Assembly (NCBI GenBank): GCA_023433855.1
Contig: JAEYTV010000110.1
Span: 1-12,423 of the forward strand
Reading direction: 5' to 3'
Origin: Pseudomonadota bacterium
GTDB lineage: Bacteria > Pseudomonadota > Alphaproteobacteria > Rhizobiales > Rhizobiaceae
DNA: 12,423 nt
The notes beneath the pieces are model-generated. The model was not told the origin of the DNA. It searched no databases and worked only from the letters and a program-made list of their open reading frames with translations. A program made the translations under genes and the position numbers. This document shows positions 1-7,660 of this stretch, one piece after another. How positions within the stretch are numbered: the stretch's first letter is position 1; the number at the start of each line of letters is the position of its first letter.

Positions 1-1
1 T

Positions 2-151
2 CAAACGACTCCGGACGGAGCCGTTACACTGGAACCCGTTTATTGTCTCGGCCTTTGCGCCTGCGCACCAGCCGCCATGTTCGACGGTGAAGTCTACGGT
101 CGGGTGGACGAGCACTGTCTTGGCGATATCGCAGCGGAGGTGCGCCGATGA
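2..151 (+). CDS. fdsG: NAD-dependent formate dehydrogenase gamma subunit, 3' end (partial)
   Basis: Only the last 49 codons are in the window; the 5' part lies to the left. FdsG is the NuoE-like thioredoxin-fold subunit that carries one [2Fe-2S] cluster in soluble formate dehydrogenase. In this fragment the motif CLGLC (fragment residues 15-19) supplies what should be the last two of the four cluster cysteines, in the Cys-x3-Cys spacing of NuoE-like proteins, followed by the family-like stretch [15 protein letters not shown] further Cys lies two residues after the motif (CAC). The TGA stop overlaps the fdsB start as ATGA, which implies translational coupling. The identification rests on this motif plus the perfect fdsGBACD context. 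The promoter of the operon would be upstream and is not visible. Confidence 0.9.
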   Translation, partial: QTTPDGAVTLEPVYCLGLCACAPAAMFDGEVYGRVDEHCLGDIAAEVRR

Positions 152-1704
152 CGGTGACGATTTTCGTGCCGCGCGATGCTGCCGCGCTCGCAGTCGGAGC
201 CGACAAGGTGGCGAAGGCGATTGCAGAGGAGATCGCAGGCCGCGGGCTCGATGCCAAGATCGTGCGCAACGGTTCGCGCGGCATGTTCTGGCTGGAGCCA
301 CTCGTGGAAGTGCGCACGGAGCGGGGCCGCGTCGCCTACGGCCCCATCAAGGCCGGAGACGTAAAGGGCCTCTTCGATGCAGGTTTCCTGACCGGCGGGG
401 GGCACCCCCTCTGTCTCGGGCTGACGAAGGACATCCCGTTCCTCCGTCAGCAGACGCGCCTGACCTTCTCGCGCTGCGGCGTCACAGATCCGCTCTCCCT
501 CGACGACTACGGCCATTATCAGGGCCTGAAGGGCTTGGAGAAGGCGATCAACATGACGCCGGCGGAGATCATAAAGGAAGTGACCGACAGCGGCCTGCGC
601 GGCAGGGGCGGTGCGGGCTTTCCGACCGGCATCAAGTGGAAGACGGTGATGGATGCGGCTGGGCCGCAGAAGTACATCGTCTGCAATGCCGACGAGGGCG
701 ACAGCGCTACGTTTGCCGACCGCATGATCATGGAAGGCGACCCCTTCGTGCTCATCGAAGGCATGACGATTGCCGGCATCGCAACTGGCGCAACGAAGGG
801 CTATATCTACACCCGCTCGGAATATCCGCACGCCATTGCGGCGATGAGCGAGGCGATCGAGATCGCTCGTGCGGCCGGCATTCTCGGTGCGTCGGTGCTG
901 GGGTCGGCCCATGCGTTCGATATCGAGGTGCGCTCGGGCGCAGGCGCCTATGTGTGTGGCGAAGAGACTTCGCTTCTCAATTCCCTGGAGGGTAAACGTG
1001 GCATCGTGCGCGCCAAGCCGCCACTGCCCGCGCTGCAAGGTTTCCTCGGCCGTCCGACCGTCGTCAACAACGTCATCTCACTTGCCTCCGTGCCGGTCAT
1101 CATGGACCGTGGTGCCGCCTTCTATCGCGACTTCGGCATGGGGCGTTCGCGCGGCACCATCCCCATCCAGCTCGCCGGCAACGTGAAGTACGGCGGTTTG
1201 TACGAGACGGCGTTCGGCCTGTCGCTCGGCGAGATTGTCGATCATATCGGTGGCGGAACCTCCACCGGCCGGCCGGTGAAGGCTGTGCAGGTGGGCGGTC
1301 CGCTCGGCGCCTATTTCCCGCGCGCGCTGTTTGACACGCCGTTCGACTATGAAGCCTTCGCGGCGAGGGACGGGCTGATCGGCCATGCTGGCATCACCGT
1401 CTTCGACGATACGGCCGACATGTTGAAGCAGGCGCGGTTCGCCATGGAGTTCTGTGCGATCGAAAGCTGCGGCAAGTGCACGCCCTGCCGGATCGGCTCG
1501 ACCCGCGGGGTCGAAACGGCCGACAAGATCGCCCGAGGCATAGAGCCGGAGAAGAACAAGGCGCTGCTCGCCGATCTCTGCAATACGATGAAGTTCGGTT
1601 CGCTCTGTGCGCTCGGGGGTTTCACGCCCTATCCGGTCATGAGTGCGATGAACCATTTCCCGGAGGATTTCGCTCCGACACCCCTCGTCGAAGCGGCGGA
1701 GTAA
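148..1704 (+). CDS. fdsB: NAD-dependent formate dehydrogenase beta subunit (NuoF-like, FMN/NAD site)
   Basis: This 518-residue protein is the diaphorase-type subunit that takes electrons from the Fe-S chain and reduces NAD+ through FMN in the cytoplasm. Residues 1 to about 110 form a NuoE/thioredoxin-like N-terminal region that lacks the four-cysteine cluster pattern (only C89 and C110 are present). The NuoF core follows: the glycine-rich nucleotide motif [14 protein letters not shown] (151-164), the FMN-site stretch [14 protein letters not shown] (179-192), [19 protein letters not shown] (264-282), and the [4Fe-4S] ligands C441, C444, C447 and C487 in [16 protein letters not shown]. Length is usual for FdsB. 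The ATG at 148 has a GGAGG at 136-140, seven bases away, and overlaps the fdsG stop by four bases. Residue 187 is Ala where I expect Gly (see findings). The identification is firm; the cofactor roles come from the family. Confidence 0.96.
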   Translation: MTVTIFVPRDAAALAVGADKVAKAIAEEIAGRGLDAKIVRNGSRGMFWLEPLVEVRTERGRVAYGPIKAGDVKGLFDAGFLTGGGHPLCLGLTKDIPFLRQQTRLTFSRCGVTDPLSLDDYGHYQGLKGLEKAINMTPAEIIKEVTDSGLRGRGGAGFPTGIKWKTVMDAAGPQKYIVCNADEGDSATFADRMIMEGDPFVLIEGMTIAGIATGATKGYIYTRSEYPHAIAAMSEAIEIARAAGILGASVLGSAHAFDIEVRSGAGAYVCGEETSLLNSLEGKRGIVRAKPPLPALQGFLGRPTVVNNVISLASVPVIMDRGAAFYRDFGMGRSRGTIPIQLAGNVKYGGLYETAFGLSLGEIVDHIGGGTSTGRPVKAVQVGGPLGAYFPRALFDTPFDYEAFAARDGLIGHAGITVFDDTADMLKQARFAMEFCAIESCGKCTPCRIGSTRGVETADKIARGIEPEKNKALLADLCNTMKFGSLCALGGFTPYPVMSAMNHFPEDFAPTPLVEAAE

Positions 1705-1708
1705 CGTC

Positions 1709-4588
1709 ATGTCCCTCGTTCATGAAATCGACTACGGAACGCCGGCTTCCCGATCCGAAGCCCAGGTCACGCTGACCATCGACGGCCGCGAAATCACCGT
1801 GCCGGAAGGCACATCCGTCATGCGCGCCTCGATGGAGGCCGGTATCCAAGTGCCGAAGCTTTGCGCGACCGACATGGTCGATGCTTTCGGCTCCTGCCGG
1901 CTCTGCCTCGTGGAGATCGAAGGGCGCAACGGTACGCCTGCATCCTGCACCACGCCGGTCATGCCGGGCATGGTCGTCCACACCCAGACGGGCCGGCTGA
2001 AAGATATCCGCCGTGGAGTGATGGAGCTGTACATCTCCGACCACCCGCTCGACTGTCTGACCTGCGCGGCCAACGGGGACTGCGAGTTGCAGGACATGGC
2101 CGGCGCCGTGGGTCTTCGAGATGTTCGCTACGGCTACGAGGGTGACAACCACGTCAAGGCTCGCAACAATGGCGATATCAATGCCAAGTGGATGCCGAAG
2201 GACGAGTCGAACCCGTACTTCACCTATGATCCCTCGAAATGCATCGTCTGTTCGCGCTGCGTGCGGGCCTGCGAGGAAGTGCAGGGCACCTTTGCACTGA
2301 CCATCGAAGGTCGCGGCTTCGAAAGCCGCGTGTCGCCCGGCATGCACGAGCATTTCCTTGATTCCGAATGCGTCTCCTGCGGCGCCTGCGTTCAGGCTTG
2401 CCCAACGGCGACACTGACCGAAAAGTCGGTCATCGCCATCGGCCAGCCTGAGCATTCGGCGGTCACGACCTGCGCCTATTGTGGTGTCGGCTGCTCCTTC
2501 AAGGCCGAAATGCGGGGTGAAGAACTGGTGCGCATGGTGCCCTACAAGGACGGCCAGGCGAACCGCGGCCATTCCTGCGTTAAGGGGCGCTTCGCTTACG
2601 GTTACGCGACGCACAAGGACCGCATCCTCAACCCGATGATCCGCGAGAAGATCTCCGATCCCTGGCGGGAAGTCACCTGGGAAGAGGCCTATGCGCATGT
2701 GGCTTCCGAGTTCCGGCGGATCCAATACCAGTACGGCCGCGAATCGATCGGCGGCATCACCTCGTCGCGCTGCACCAACGAAGAAACGTTTCTGGTTCAG
2801 AAGCTGATCCGCGCCGGCTTCGGCAACAACAATGTCGATACCTGCGCCCGCGTCTGCCATTCGCCGACAGGGTATGGTCTTGGCCAAGCCTTCGGCACCT
2901 CCGCCGGCACGCAGAATTTCGATTCCGTCGAGCACACCGATGTGGTGATCGTCATCGGCGCCAACCCGACCGACGGGCATCCCGTCTTCGGGTCGCGGCT
3001 GAAGAAGCGGCTACGCCAGGGCGCCAAGCTGATCGTCATCGACCCGCGCCGTATCGACCTTGTCAGGACGCCGCACGTCGAGGCTTCCTATCATCTGCCG
3101 CTGCAACCCGGCACCAATGTCGCTGTCCTGACGGCGCTGGCGCATGTGATAGTGACGGAAGGCCTGTTTGCAGAACAGTTCATCCGCGAGCGCTGTGACT
3201 GGTCTGAATTCGAGGACTGGGCGGCCTTCGTCTCCGAAGAGCAGCACAGCCCGGAAGCCACGGAAAAATTCACCGGCGTGCCGGCCGAACTGGTCCGCGG
3301 TGCGGCCCGTCTTTATGCAACGGGCGGTAACGGTGCAATCTACTACGGGCTCGGCGTTACCGAACACAGCCAGGGCTCGACGACCGTCATGGCGATCGCC
3401 AACCTTGCCATGGCGACGGGCAATATCGGCCGCCCGGGCGTCGGGGTAAATCCACTACGCGGGCAGAACAACGTGCAGGGCTCCTGCGACATGGGTTCTT
3501 TCCCGCACGAACTGCCGGGCTACCGGCATATCTCGGACGATGCGACCCGCGACGTGTTCGAGAAGATGTGGGGCGTGCCGCTCAACAACGAGCCGGGCCT
3601 GCGTATCCCGAACATGCTGGATGCCGCCGTCGAAGGCACGTTCAAGGGCATCTATATCCAGGGCGAGGACATCCTGCAGTCCGATCCGGATACCAAGCAT
3701 GTCTCGGCTGGTCTCGCCGCGATGGAATGCGTGGTCGTGCATGACCTCTTCCTCAACGAAACCGCCAATTACGCGCATGTCTTCCTGCCGGGGTCGACCT
3801 TCCTGGAAAAGGACGGCACGTTCACCAATGCCGAGCGCCGCATCAATCGCGTCCGCAAGGTCATGAGCCCGAAGAACGGCTACGCGGACTGGGAAGTCAC
3901 CCAGAAGCTGGCGCAGGCGATGGGCCTCAACTGGAACTATACGCATCCGTCGCAGATCATGGACGAAATCGCAGCGACGACGCCGAGCTTCGCGCTCGTC
4001 TCCTACGACTATCTGGAGAAGATGGGCTCGGTTCAGTGGCCTTGCAACGATAAGTTCCCGGTCGGATCGCCGATCATGCACGTGGACGGCTTCGTGCGCG
4101 GCAAGGGCAAGTTCATCCGCACGGAATACGTGGCGACGGACGAGCGCACCGGGCCGCGTTTCCCGCTCTTGCTCACGACCGGCCGCATCCTCAGCCAGTA
4201 TAATGTAGGCGCCCAGACGCGTCGTACGGAAAACGTTGCATGGCATGCGGAGGACAGGCTGGAGATCCATCCGCACGACGCCGAGCAGCGGGGCATCAAG
4301 GACGGCGACTGGATCAAGCTCGCCAGCCGGTCCGGGGATACGACGTTGCGTGCGCTGATCACCGACCGCGTGGCACCCGGCGTAGTTTATACGACCTTCC
4401 ACCATCCGGATACGCAGGCCAACGTCATCACCACGGACTTCTCGGACTGGGCGACAAACTGTCCTGAATACAAGGTGACGGCCGTTCAGGTATCGCCCTC
4501 GAACGGACCGACCGAATGGCAGGAGGACTACAACGAACTGTCCCGCCGCTCGCGGCGGATCGTCGGCAAGCTGGAGGCTGCGGAGTAG
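1709..4588 (+). CDS. fdsA: NAD-dependent formate dehydrogenase alpha (catalytic, bis-MGD molybdenum) subunit
   Basis: The 959-residue catalytic subunit oxidises formate to CO2. In order it shows: an N-terminal [2Fe-2S] ferredoxin domain (C52, C63, C66, C80); a NuoG-like His/Cys cluster (H112, C116, C119, C125); two [4Fe-4S] ferredoxin clusters (C178, C181, C184, C188 and C221, C224, C227, C231); the [4Fe-4S] next to the cofactor (C255, C258, C262, C290); then the molybdopterin domains. The active site is RVCHSPTG with C383 as the Mo ligand and H384 beside it, and R584 in NPLRGQNNVQG is the expected conserved Arg. A plain Cys rather than selenocysteine is used, as in Rhodobacter-type FdsA. The C-terminal dinucleotide-binding domain (about 815-930) includes LLLTTGRILSQYN. 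The start has GGAG at 1698-1701 and lies four bases after fdsB. Mo versus W cannot be told from sequence. Confidence 0.97.
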   Translation: MSLVHEIDYGTPASRSEAQVTLTIDGREITVPEGTSVMRASMEAGIQVPKLCATDMVDAFGSCRLCLVEIEGRNGTPASCTTPVMPGMVVHTQTGRLKDIRRGVMELYISDHPLDCLTCAANGDCELQDMAGAVGLRDVRYGYEGDNHVKARNNGDINAKWMPKDESNPYFTYDPSKCIVCSRCVRACEEVQGTFALTIEGRGFESRVSPGMHEHFLDSECVSCGACVQACPTATLTEKSVIAIGQPEHSAVTTCAYCGVGCSFKAEMRGEELVRMVPYKDGQANRGHSCVKGRFAYGYATHKDRILNPMIREKISDPWREVTWEEAYAHVASEFRRIQYQYGRESIGGITSSRCTNEETFLVQKLIRAGFGNNNVDTCARVCHSPTGYGLGQAFGTSAGTQNFDSVEHTDVVIVIGANPTDGHPVFGSRLKKRLRQGAKLIVIDPRRIDLVRTPHVEASYHLPLQPGTNVAVLTALAHVIVTEGLFAEQFIRERCDWSEFEDWAAFVSEEQHSPEATEKFTGVPAELVRGAARLYATGGNGAIYYGLGVTEHSQGSTTVMAIANLAMATGNIGRPGVGVNPLRGQNNVQGSCDMGSFPHELPGYRHISDDATRDVFEKMWGVPLNNEPGLRIPNMLDAAVEGTFKGIYIQGEDILQSDPDTKHVSAGLAAMECVVVHDLFLNETANYAHVFLPGSTFLEKDGTFTNAERRINRVRKVMSPKNGYADWEVTQKLAQAMGLNWNYTHPSQIMDEIAATTPSFALVSYDYLEKMGSVQWPCNDKFPVGSPIMHVDGFVRGKGKFIRTEYVATDERTGPRFPLLLTTGRILSQYNVGAQTRRTENVAWHAEDRLEIHPHDAEQRGIKDGDWIKLASRSGDTTLRALITDRVAPGVVYTTFHHPDTQANVITTDFSDWATNCPEYKVTAVQVSPSNGPTEWQEDYNELSRRSRRIVGKLEAAE

Positions 4589-4595
4589 ATGATAG

Positions 4596-5450
4596 TTGCT
4601 GTCCGCCAAGGGTTGGCCACGCGTGGCAGGGCCTGAAACCACCGCGATCGTTTCCGAGGTTGTGCGCCGTGATGGCGTGACACGCGTCTCGTCGCGGGTC
4701 GTACCCGAAGAGGTCGCGATCGCTTTTTCCTATGGCGGTTCCACCCATGCCGTCATGATGGGCACGCCGGCTGATCTCGAAGACTTCGCGGTCGGCTTCA
4801 GTGTCACGGAAGGGATTATCGCGTCCGCGTCCGAGATCGAGGAGATCAGGGTGGTCGACGAGGGACGCGGCCTCGACGTGCAGGTGACGCTTGCGGAGGA
4901 CAGGGAGGATGCACTTCGCGCCCGGCGCCGGCATATGGCGGGCCCCGTGGGCTGCGGTCTATGCGGCATAGAATCGATCGATCAGGCGATGCGAGTGGTT
5001 CCTGATCTGTCAGGCACGGCCATGCGCCTCGCTCCTGCGGATATCGTTGCCGCGGTAGCTGCACTCAACGGATGCCAGCCGCTGCATGCCGCAACGCATG
5101 CCGTGCACGGGGCCGGGTTTTTCATCCCGGGTAAGGGGCTGGTCGCAGCTCGTGAAGATGTGGGCCGTCACAACGCGCTGGACAAGCTCGCTGGCGCAGT
5201 CATCCGCATGCGCGCCGACGGCTCGCAAGGCGTGGTGGTCGTTACCAGCCGCATTTCCGTGGAGATGGTCCAGAAGACGGCAATCTTGGGCAGCTCCGTC
5301 CTGGTTGCCATTTCCGCGCCAACGGCGCTCGCCATTCGAACCGCCGAGGAGGCGGGGATGACGCTCGTTGCGCTGGCGCGCGGCGAGGATTTTGAAATCT
5401 TCACGCGTAATGATCGCGTCACCAGCGGAGTTGCCTCCCATGTCGCTTGA
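4596..5450 (+). CDS. fdhD: formate dehydrogenase accessory sulfurtransferase FdhD (FdsC)
   Basis: FdhD-family proteins bind bis-MGD cofactor and deliver sulfur to it, which active formate dehydrogenase requires; in fds operons this gene is called fdsC. The sequence has the conserved sulfur-carrying pair in PVGCGLCGIES (C120 and C123 counting from the TTG start), the family signature REDVGRHNALDKL (186-198), and VVVTSRISVEMVQK (213-227). The length, about 284, is normal. The start is uncertain. TTG at 4596 has GGAG ten bases upstream, while an in-frame GTG at 4623 would give MAGPETTAIVSEV and has AAGGG at a usable distance; no in-frame ATG lies nearby. The gene begins seven bases after the fdsA stop and ends inside the fdsD start region, so all are probably one transcript. 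Confidence 0.94.
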   Translation: MLSAKGWPRVAGPETTAIVSEVVRRDGVTRVSSRVVPEEVAIAFSYGGSTHAVMMGTPADLEDFAVGFSVTEGIIASASEIEEIRVVDEGRGLDVQVTLAEDREDALRARRRHMAGPVGCGLCGIESIDQAMRVVPDLSGTAMRLAPADIVAAVAALNGCQPLHAATHAVHGAGFFIPGKGLVAAREDVGRHNALDKLAGAVIRMRADGSQGVVVVTSRISVEMVQKTAILGSSVLVAISAPTALAIRTAEEAGMTLVALARGEDFEIFTRNDRVTSGVASHVA

Positions 5451-5829
5451 AACGAACAGCACCGATCGGAGCCATGAGGATGCCGGTCACGGGGATCTCG
5501 TGCGCCAGAAGCTCATTCGGATGGCGAACCAGATTGCCACCTTCTTCCTCTCCCAACCGGAGAATATCCGCGCCGAAGGTGTCGCTACACATATCAACAA
5601 GTTCTGGGAGCCGCGCATGCGGAGACAGTTGTTTGAGCATCTCGACGCTGGTGGTGCAGGGCTGCTGCCTCTGGTCATCCAGGCCTCGACCCTGATCAGG
5701 CGGCCGGACGCCAAGGTCGGATCCGGCGTGGGCGTTGGCGAGGACGCGGCCAAGGGCGCTCCGGGCGGCAAGGGTCCGGGAGCGGGGGAATCGCTTTCCG
5801 AACCCAATATTCCAGAAAGTGCGAGCTGA
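5440..5829 (+). CDS. fdsD: NAD-dependent formate dehydrogenase delta subunit with extended C-terminal tail
   Basis: This 129-residue protein is FdsD, a small subunit found at the end of fds operons and associated with the active complex. The family core is residues about 20-85: KLIRMANQIATFF, then HINKFWEPRMRRQLFEHL, then GLLPLVIQASTLIR. I chose ATG 5440 because GGAG lies at 5427-5430 and because the 24 codons upstream in the same frame (to 5368) are simply fdhD read in another frame and look nothing like the family. The start overlaps the fdhD stop by 11 bases. From residue about 88 onward the protein is a Gly/Ala/Pro/Ser-rich low-complexity tail (GSGVGVGEDAAKGAPGGKG and beyond) that I do not expect in FdsD, which is usually around 70-80 residues by my recollection. 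The tail is likely disordered and its role is unknown. Confidence 0.88.
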   Translation: MSLETNSTDRSHEDAGHGDLVRQKLIRMANQIATFFLSQPENIRAEGVATHINKFWEPRMRRQLFEHLDAGGAGLLPLVIQASTLIRRPDAKVGSGVGVGEDAAKGAPGGKGPGAGESLSEPNIPESAS

Positions 5830-5837
5830 ATTTTACA

Positions 5838-5860
5838 TCTCCGGCAGATGGGGCTGGAGA
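5838..5860 (+). other. small hairpin between fdsD and the transporter gene
   Basis: TCTCCGGC (5838-5845) can pair with GCTGGAGA (5853-5860) through eight pairs, one of them G-T, around a seven-base loop AGATGGG. No run of T follows, so it does not look like a full Rho-independent terminator. It could be an attenuating or mRNA-stabilising hairpin that sets the transporter level relative to the enzyme, or it may be chance. Confidence 0.3.
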
Positions 5861-5904
5861 GAACTGGCATGGTCTAGCTGCGATTTAGAGGAGGTTATTT
5901 CAGC

Positions 5905-7563
5905 ATGGCGATAGCAGGAACAACGGACGAGGGCCTGACAGGCAATGTCGGGCTCCTCGACAAGGAACGTATTGTCGCGAAACCAGGCTTCAATCGTTGG
6001 CTCGTGCCACCCGCGGCGCTGGCCATCCATCTTTGCATCGGCATGGCCTACGGCTTCAGTGTGTTCTGGTTACCGCTTTCACGAGCGCTGCCTGGGCCAA
6101 CCGACCCATCTTGTAGCAGCATAAACCTGCTCTCGGCTCTTTTCACAACGACATGCAATTGGCGAGTTGCGGATCTGGGGTGGATCTACACGCTTTTCTT
6201 CGTCCTGCTCGGCTGCTCTGCTGCGATGTGGGGCGGCTGGCTGGAGCGGGTCGGCCCGCGCAAAGCCGGCTTTGTTTCGGCCTGCTGCTGGTGCGGGGGA
6301 ATTCTCGTGGCGGCCGTCGGCGTCCTCACACACCAGCTATGGCTGATGTGGATTGGCGCAGGCGTCATTGGAGGGATCGGGCTGGGGCTCGGGTATATCT
6401 CGCCCGTTTCCACGCTCATCAAATGGTTCCCCGACCGGCGCGGCATGGCGACCGGCATGGCTATCATGGGCTTCGGCGGGGGCGCGATGATCGGCGCGCC
6501 GCTTGCAAACATCTTGATGAACACGTTCAAGACTGATGTTTCAGTCGGTGTCTGGCAGACCTTTGTTGCGATGGCGCTTATCTATTTCTGCTTCATGATG
6601 GGAGGCGCGTTCGGCTATCGCATCCCACCTGCGGGGTGGCGCCCCGATGGCTGGAACCCTCCCGCCTCCAAGAGCACGATGATCACCCACAAGCACGTGC
6701 ACCTTCGCGATGCGCACAAGACGCCGCAGTTCTGGTTGATCTGGGCGGTGCTGTGCCTGAACGTGTCTGCCGGCATCGGCGTCATAGGCATGGCTTCCCC
6801 AATGCTGCAGGAGATCTTTGCGGGCTCGCTGATCGGCCTCCCCGAACTTTCCTTCTCGCAGCTTGATGGCGCGCAAAAGGCCCAGATTGCCACAATCGCT
6901 GCCGGTTTCGCCGGGCTGCTGTCGCTCTTCAACATTGGGGGCCGCTTTTTCTGGGCGTCACTATCCGACAAGATCGGTCGCAAGAATACCTATTATACCT
7001 TCTTCGTCCTCGGCATCCTGCTGTACGCGGCCGCGCCGACTCTGGCCAACCTGGGCAACAAAGGCCTTTTCGTCCTCGCTTTCGGCATCATCCTGTCGAT
7101 GTATGGCGGCGGGTTCGCGACCATTCCGGCATATCTCGCCGACATATTCGGCACGCAGTTCGTCGGGGCGATCCACGGCAGGCTTCTGACTGCGTGGGCC
7201 ACCGCGGGTATCGTCGGTCCGGTCGTCGTGAACTACATCCGTGAAGCGCAGATCGCGGCAGGCGTGGCGCCTGGCCCGGCGCTTTATACGGGTACCATGT
7301 ACATCCTCGCCGGCATGCTGGCGCTCGGTCTGGTCGCCAATGCCTTAGTCCGGCCACTGCCGGAGAAATGGTTCATGTCCGATGAGGAGGTTGCCTTGCT
7401 GCAGGCGAAATCAGTGACGGCCAATGCTGGCCCGAGCGGCTCCTTCGGGATCGGCAAGGGCGGGCTGGATGCCAAAGCGGCGTTCGCCTGGGCGATTGTA
7501 GGCCTCCCCCTGCTGTGGGGCGTATGGGTGACGCTGAAGAGCAGTCTTGCCCTGTTCGGGTAG
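5905..7563 (+). CDS. MFS transporter of the oxalate/formate antiporter (OFA) family
   Basis: This 552-residue integral membrane protein has twelve predicted helices (first six about 34-238, last six about 274-482) plus a thirteenth hydrophobic segment at 525-549. OFA-family features are the first helix IHLCIGMAYGFSVFWLPLSR (41-60), the MFS loop motif GGWLERVGPRK (110-120) with its second-half partner SDKIGRKNTYY (354-364), and GYISPVSTLIKWFPDRRGMATG (163-184). OFA members exchange or carry small carboxylates such as oxalate and formate; the adjacent formate dehydrogenase operon suggests formate or a formate-yielding acid as substrate, but this is inference and no oxalate-degrading genes are present. 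The first external loop (61-92) is long and carries C70 and C84. The ATG has a very strong AGAGGAGG at 5887-5894. It may be cotranscribed with fds, 75 bases upstream. Confidence 0.9.
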   Translation: MAIAGTTDEGLTGNVGLLDKERIVAKPGFNRWLVPPAALAIHLCIGMAYGFSVFWLPLSRALPGPTDPSCSSINLLSALFTTTCNWRVADLGWIYTLFFVLLGCSAAMWGGWLERVGPRKAGFVSACCWCGGILVAAVGVLTHQLWLMWIGAGVIGGIGLGLGYISPVSTLIKWFPDRRGMATGMAIMGFGGGAMIGAPLANILMNTFKTDVSVGVWQTFVAMALIYFCFMMGGAFGYRIPPAGWRPDGWNPPASKSTMITHKHVHLRDAHKTPQFWLIWAVLCLNVSAGIGVIGMASPMLQEIFAGSLIGLPELSFSQLDGAQKAQIATIAAGFAGLLSLFNIGGRFFWASLSDKIGRKNTYYTFFVLGILLYAAAPTLANLGNKGLFVLAFGIILSMYGGGFATIPAYLADIFGTQFVGAIHGRLLTAWATAGIVGPVVVNYIREAQIAAGVAPGPALYTGTMYILAGMLALGLVANALVRPLPEKWFMSDEEVALLQAKSVTANAGPSGSFGIGKGGLDAKAAFAWAIVGLPLLWGVWVTLKSSLALFG

Positions 7564-7610
7564 GTGATCACCAGGAGGAAGCCAGGCGCCTCCCGACTGT
7601 GACTGAAGAA

Positions 7611-7638
7611 AAGCCATCCGGATTGCTCCGGATGGCTT
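7611..7638. terminator. bidirectional Rho-independent-type terminator
   Basis: AAGCCATCCGGA (7611-7622) and TCCGGATGGCTT (7627-7638) form a perfect 12-bp stem with a four-base loop TTGC. It sits in the 97-base gap between the convergent transporter and cheW genes. Read on the - strand the stem is followed by TTTTCTTC, a good T tract, so it should end cheW transcription best. On the + strand the following CTTCGTTCC is a weaker tract, but the stem may still stop readthrough from the transporter. Confidence 0.85.
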
Positions 7639-7660
7639 CTTCGTTCCATGGAGGAAGCGT

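Noticed and set aside
94..1038. 314-codon frame antisense to fdsB
   Set aside because: It overlaps fdsB nearly throughout and shows no protein-like features.
1637..2980. 447-codon frame antisense to the 5' part of fdsA
   Set aside because: Same reason: a GC-driven shadow opposite clusters of Cys codons in fdsA, spanning the fdsB/fdsA junction without any start signal or domain.
3455..4642. 395-codon frame antisense to fdsA
   Set aside because: Long antisense frames are expected opposite high-GC coding sequence; the product is Arg/His/Val-rich with no recognisable domain, while fdsA is unambiguous.
5368..5439. Earlier in-frame start for fdsD
   Set aside because: These codons overlap fdhD in another frame, give Arg-rich non-family sequence, and the ATG at 5440 has its own GGAG.
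5830..5904. Riboswitch or promoter between fdsD and the transporter
   Set aside because: Only a small eight-pair hairpin is visible; no known riboswitch core and no clear -35/-10 pair.
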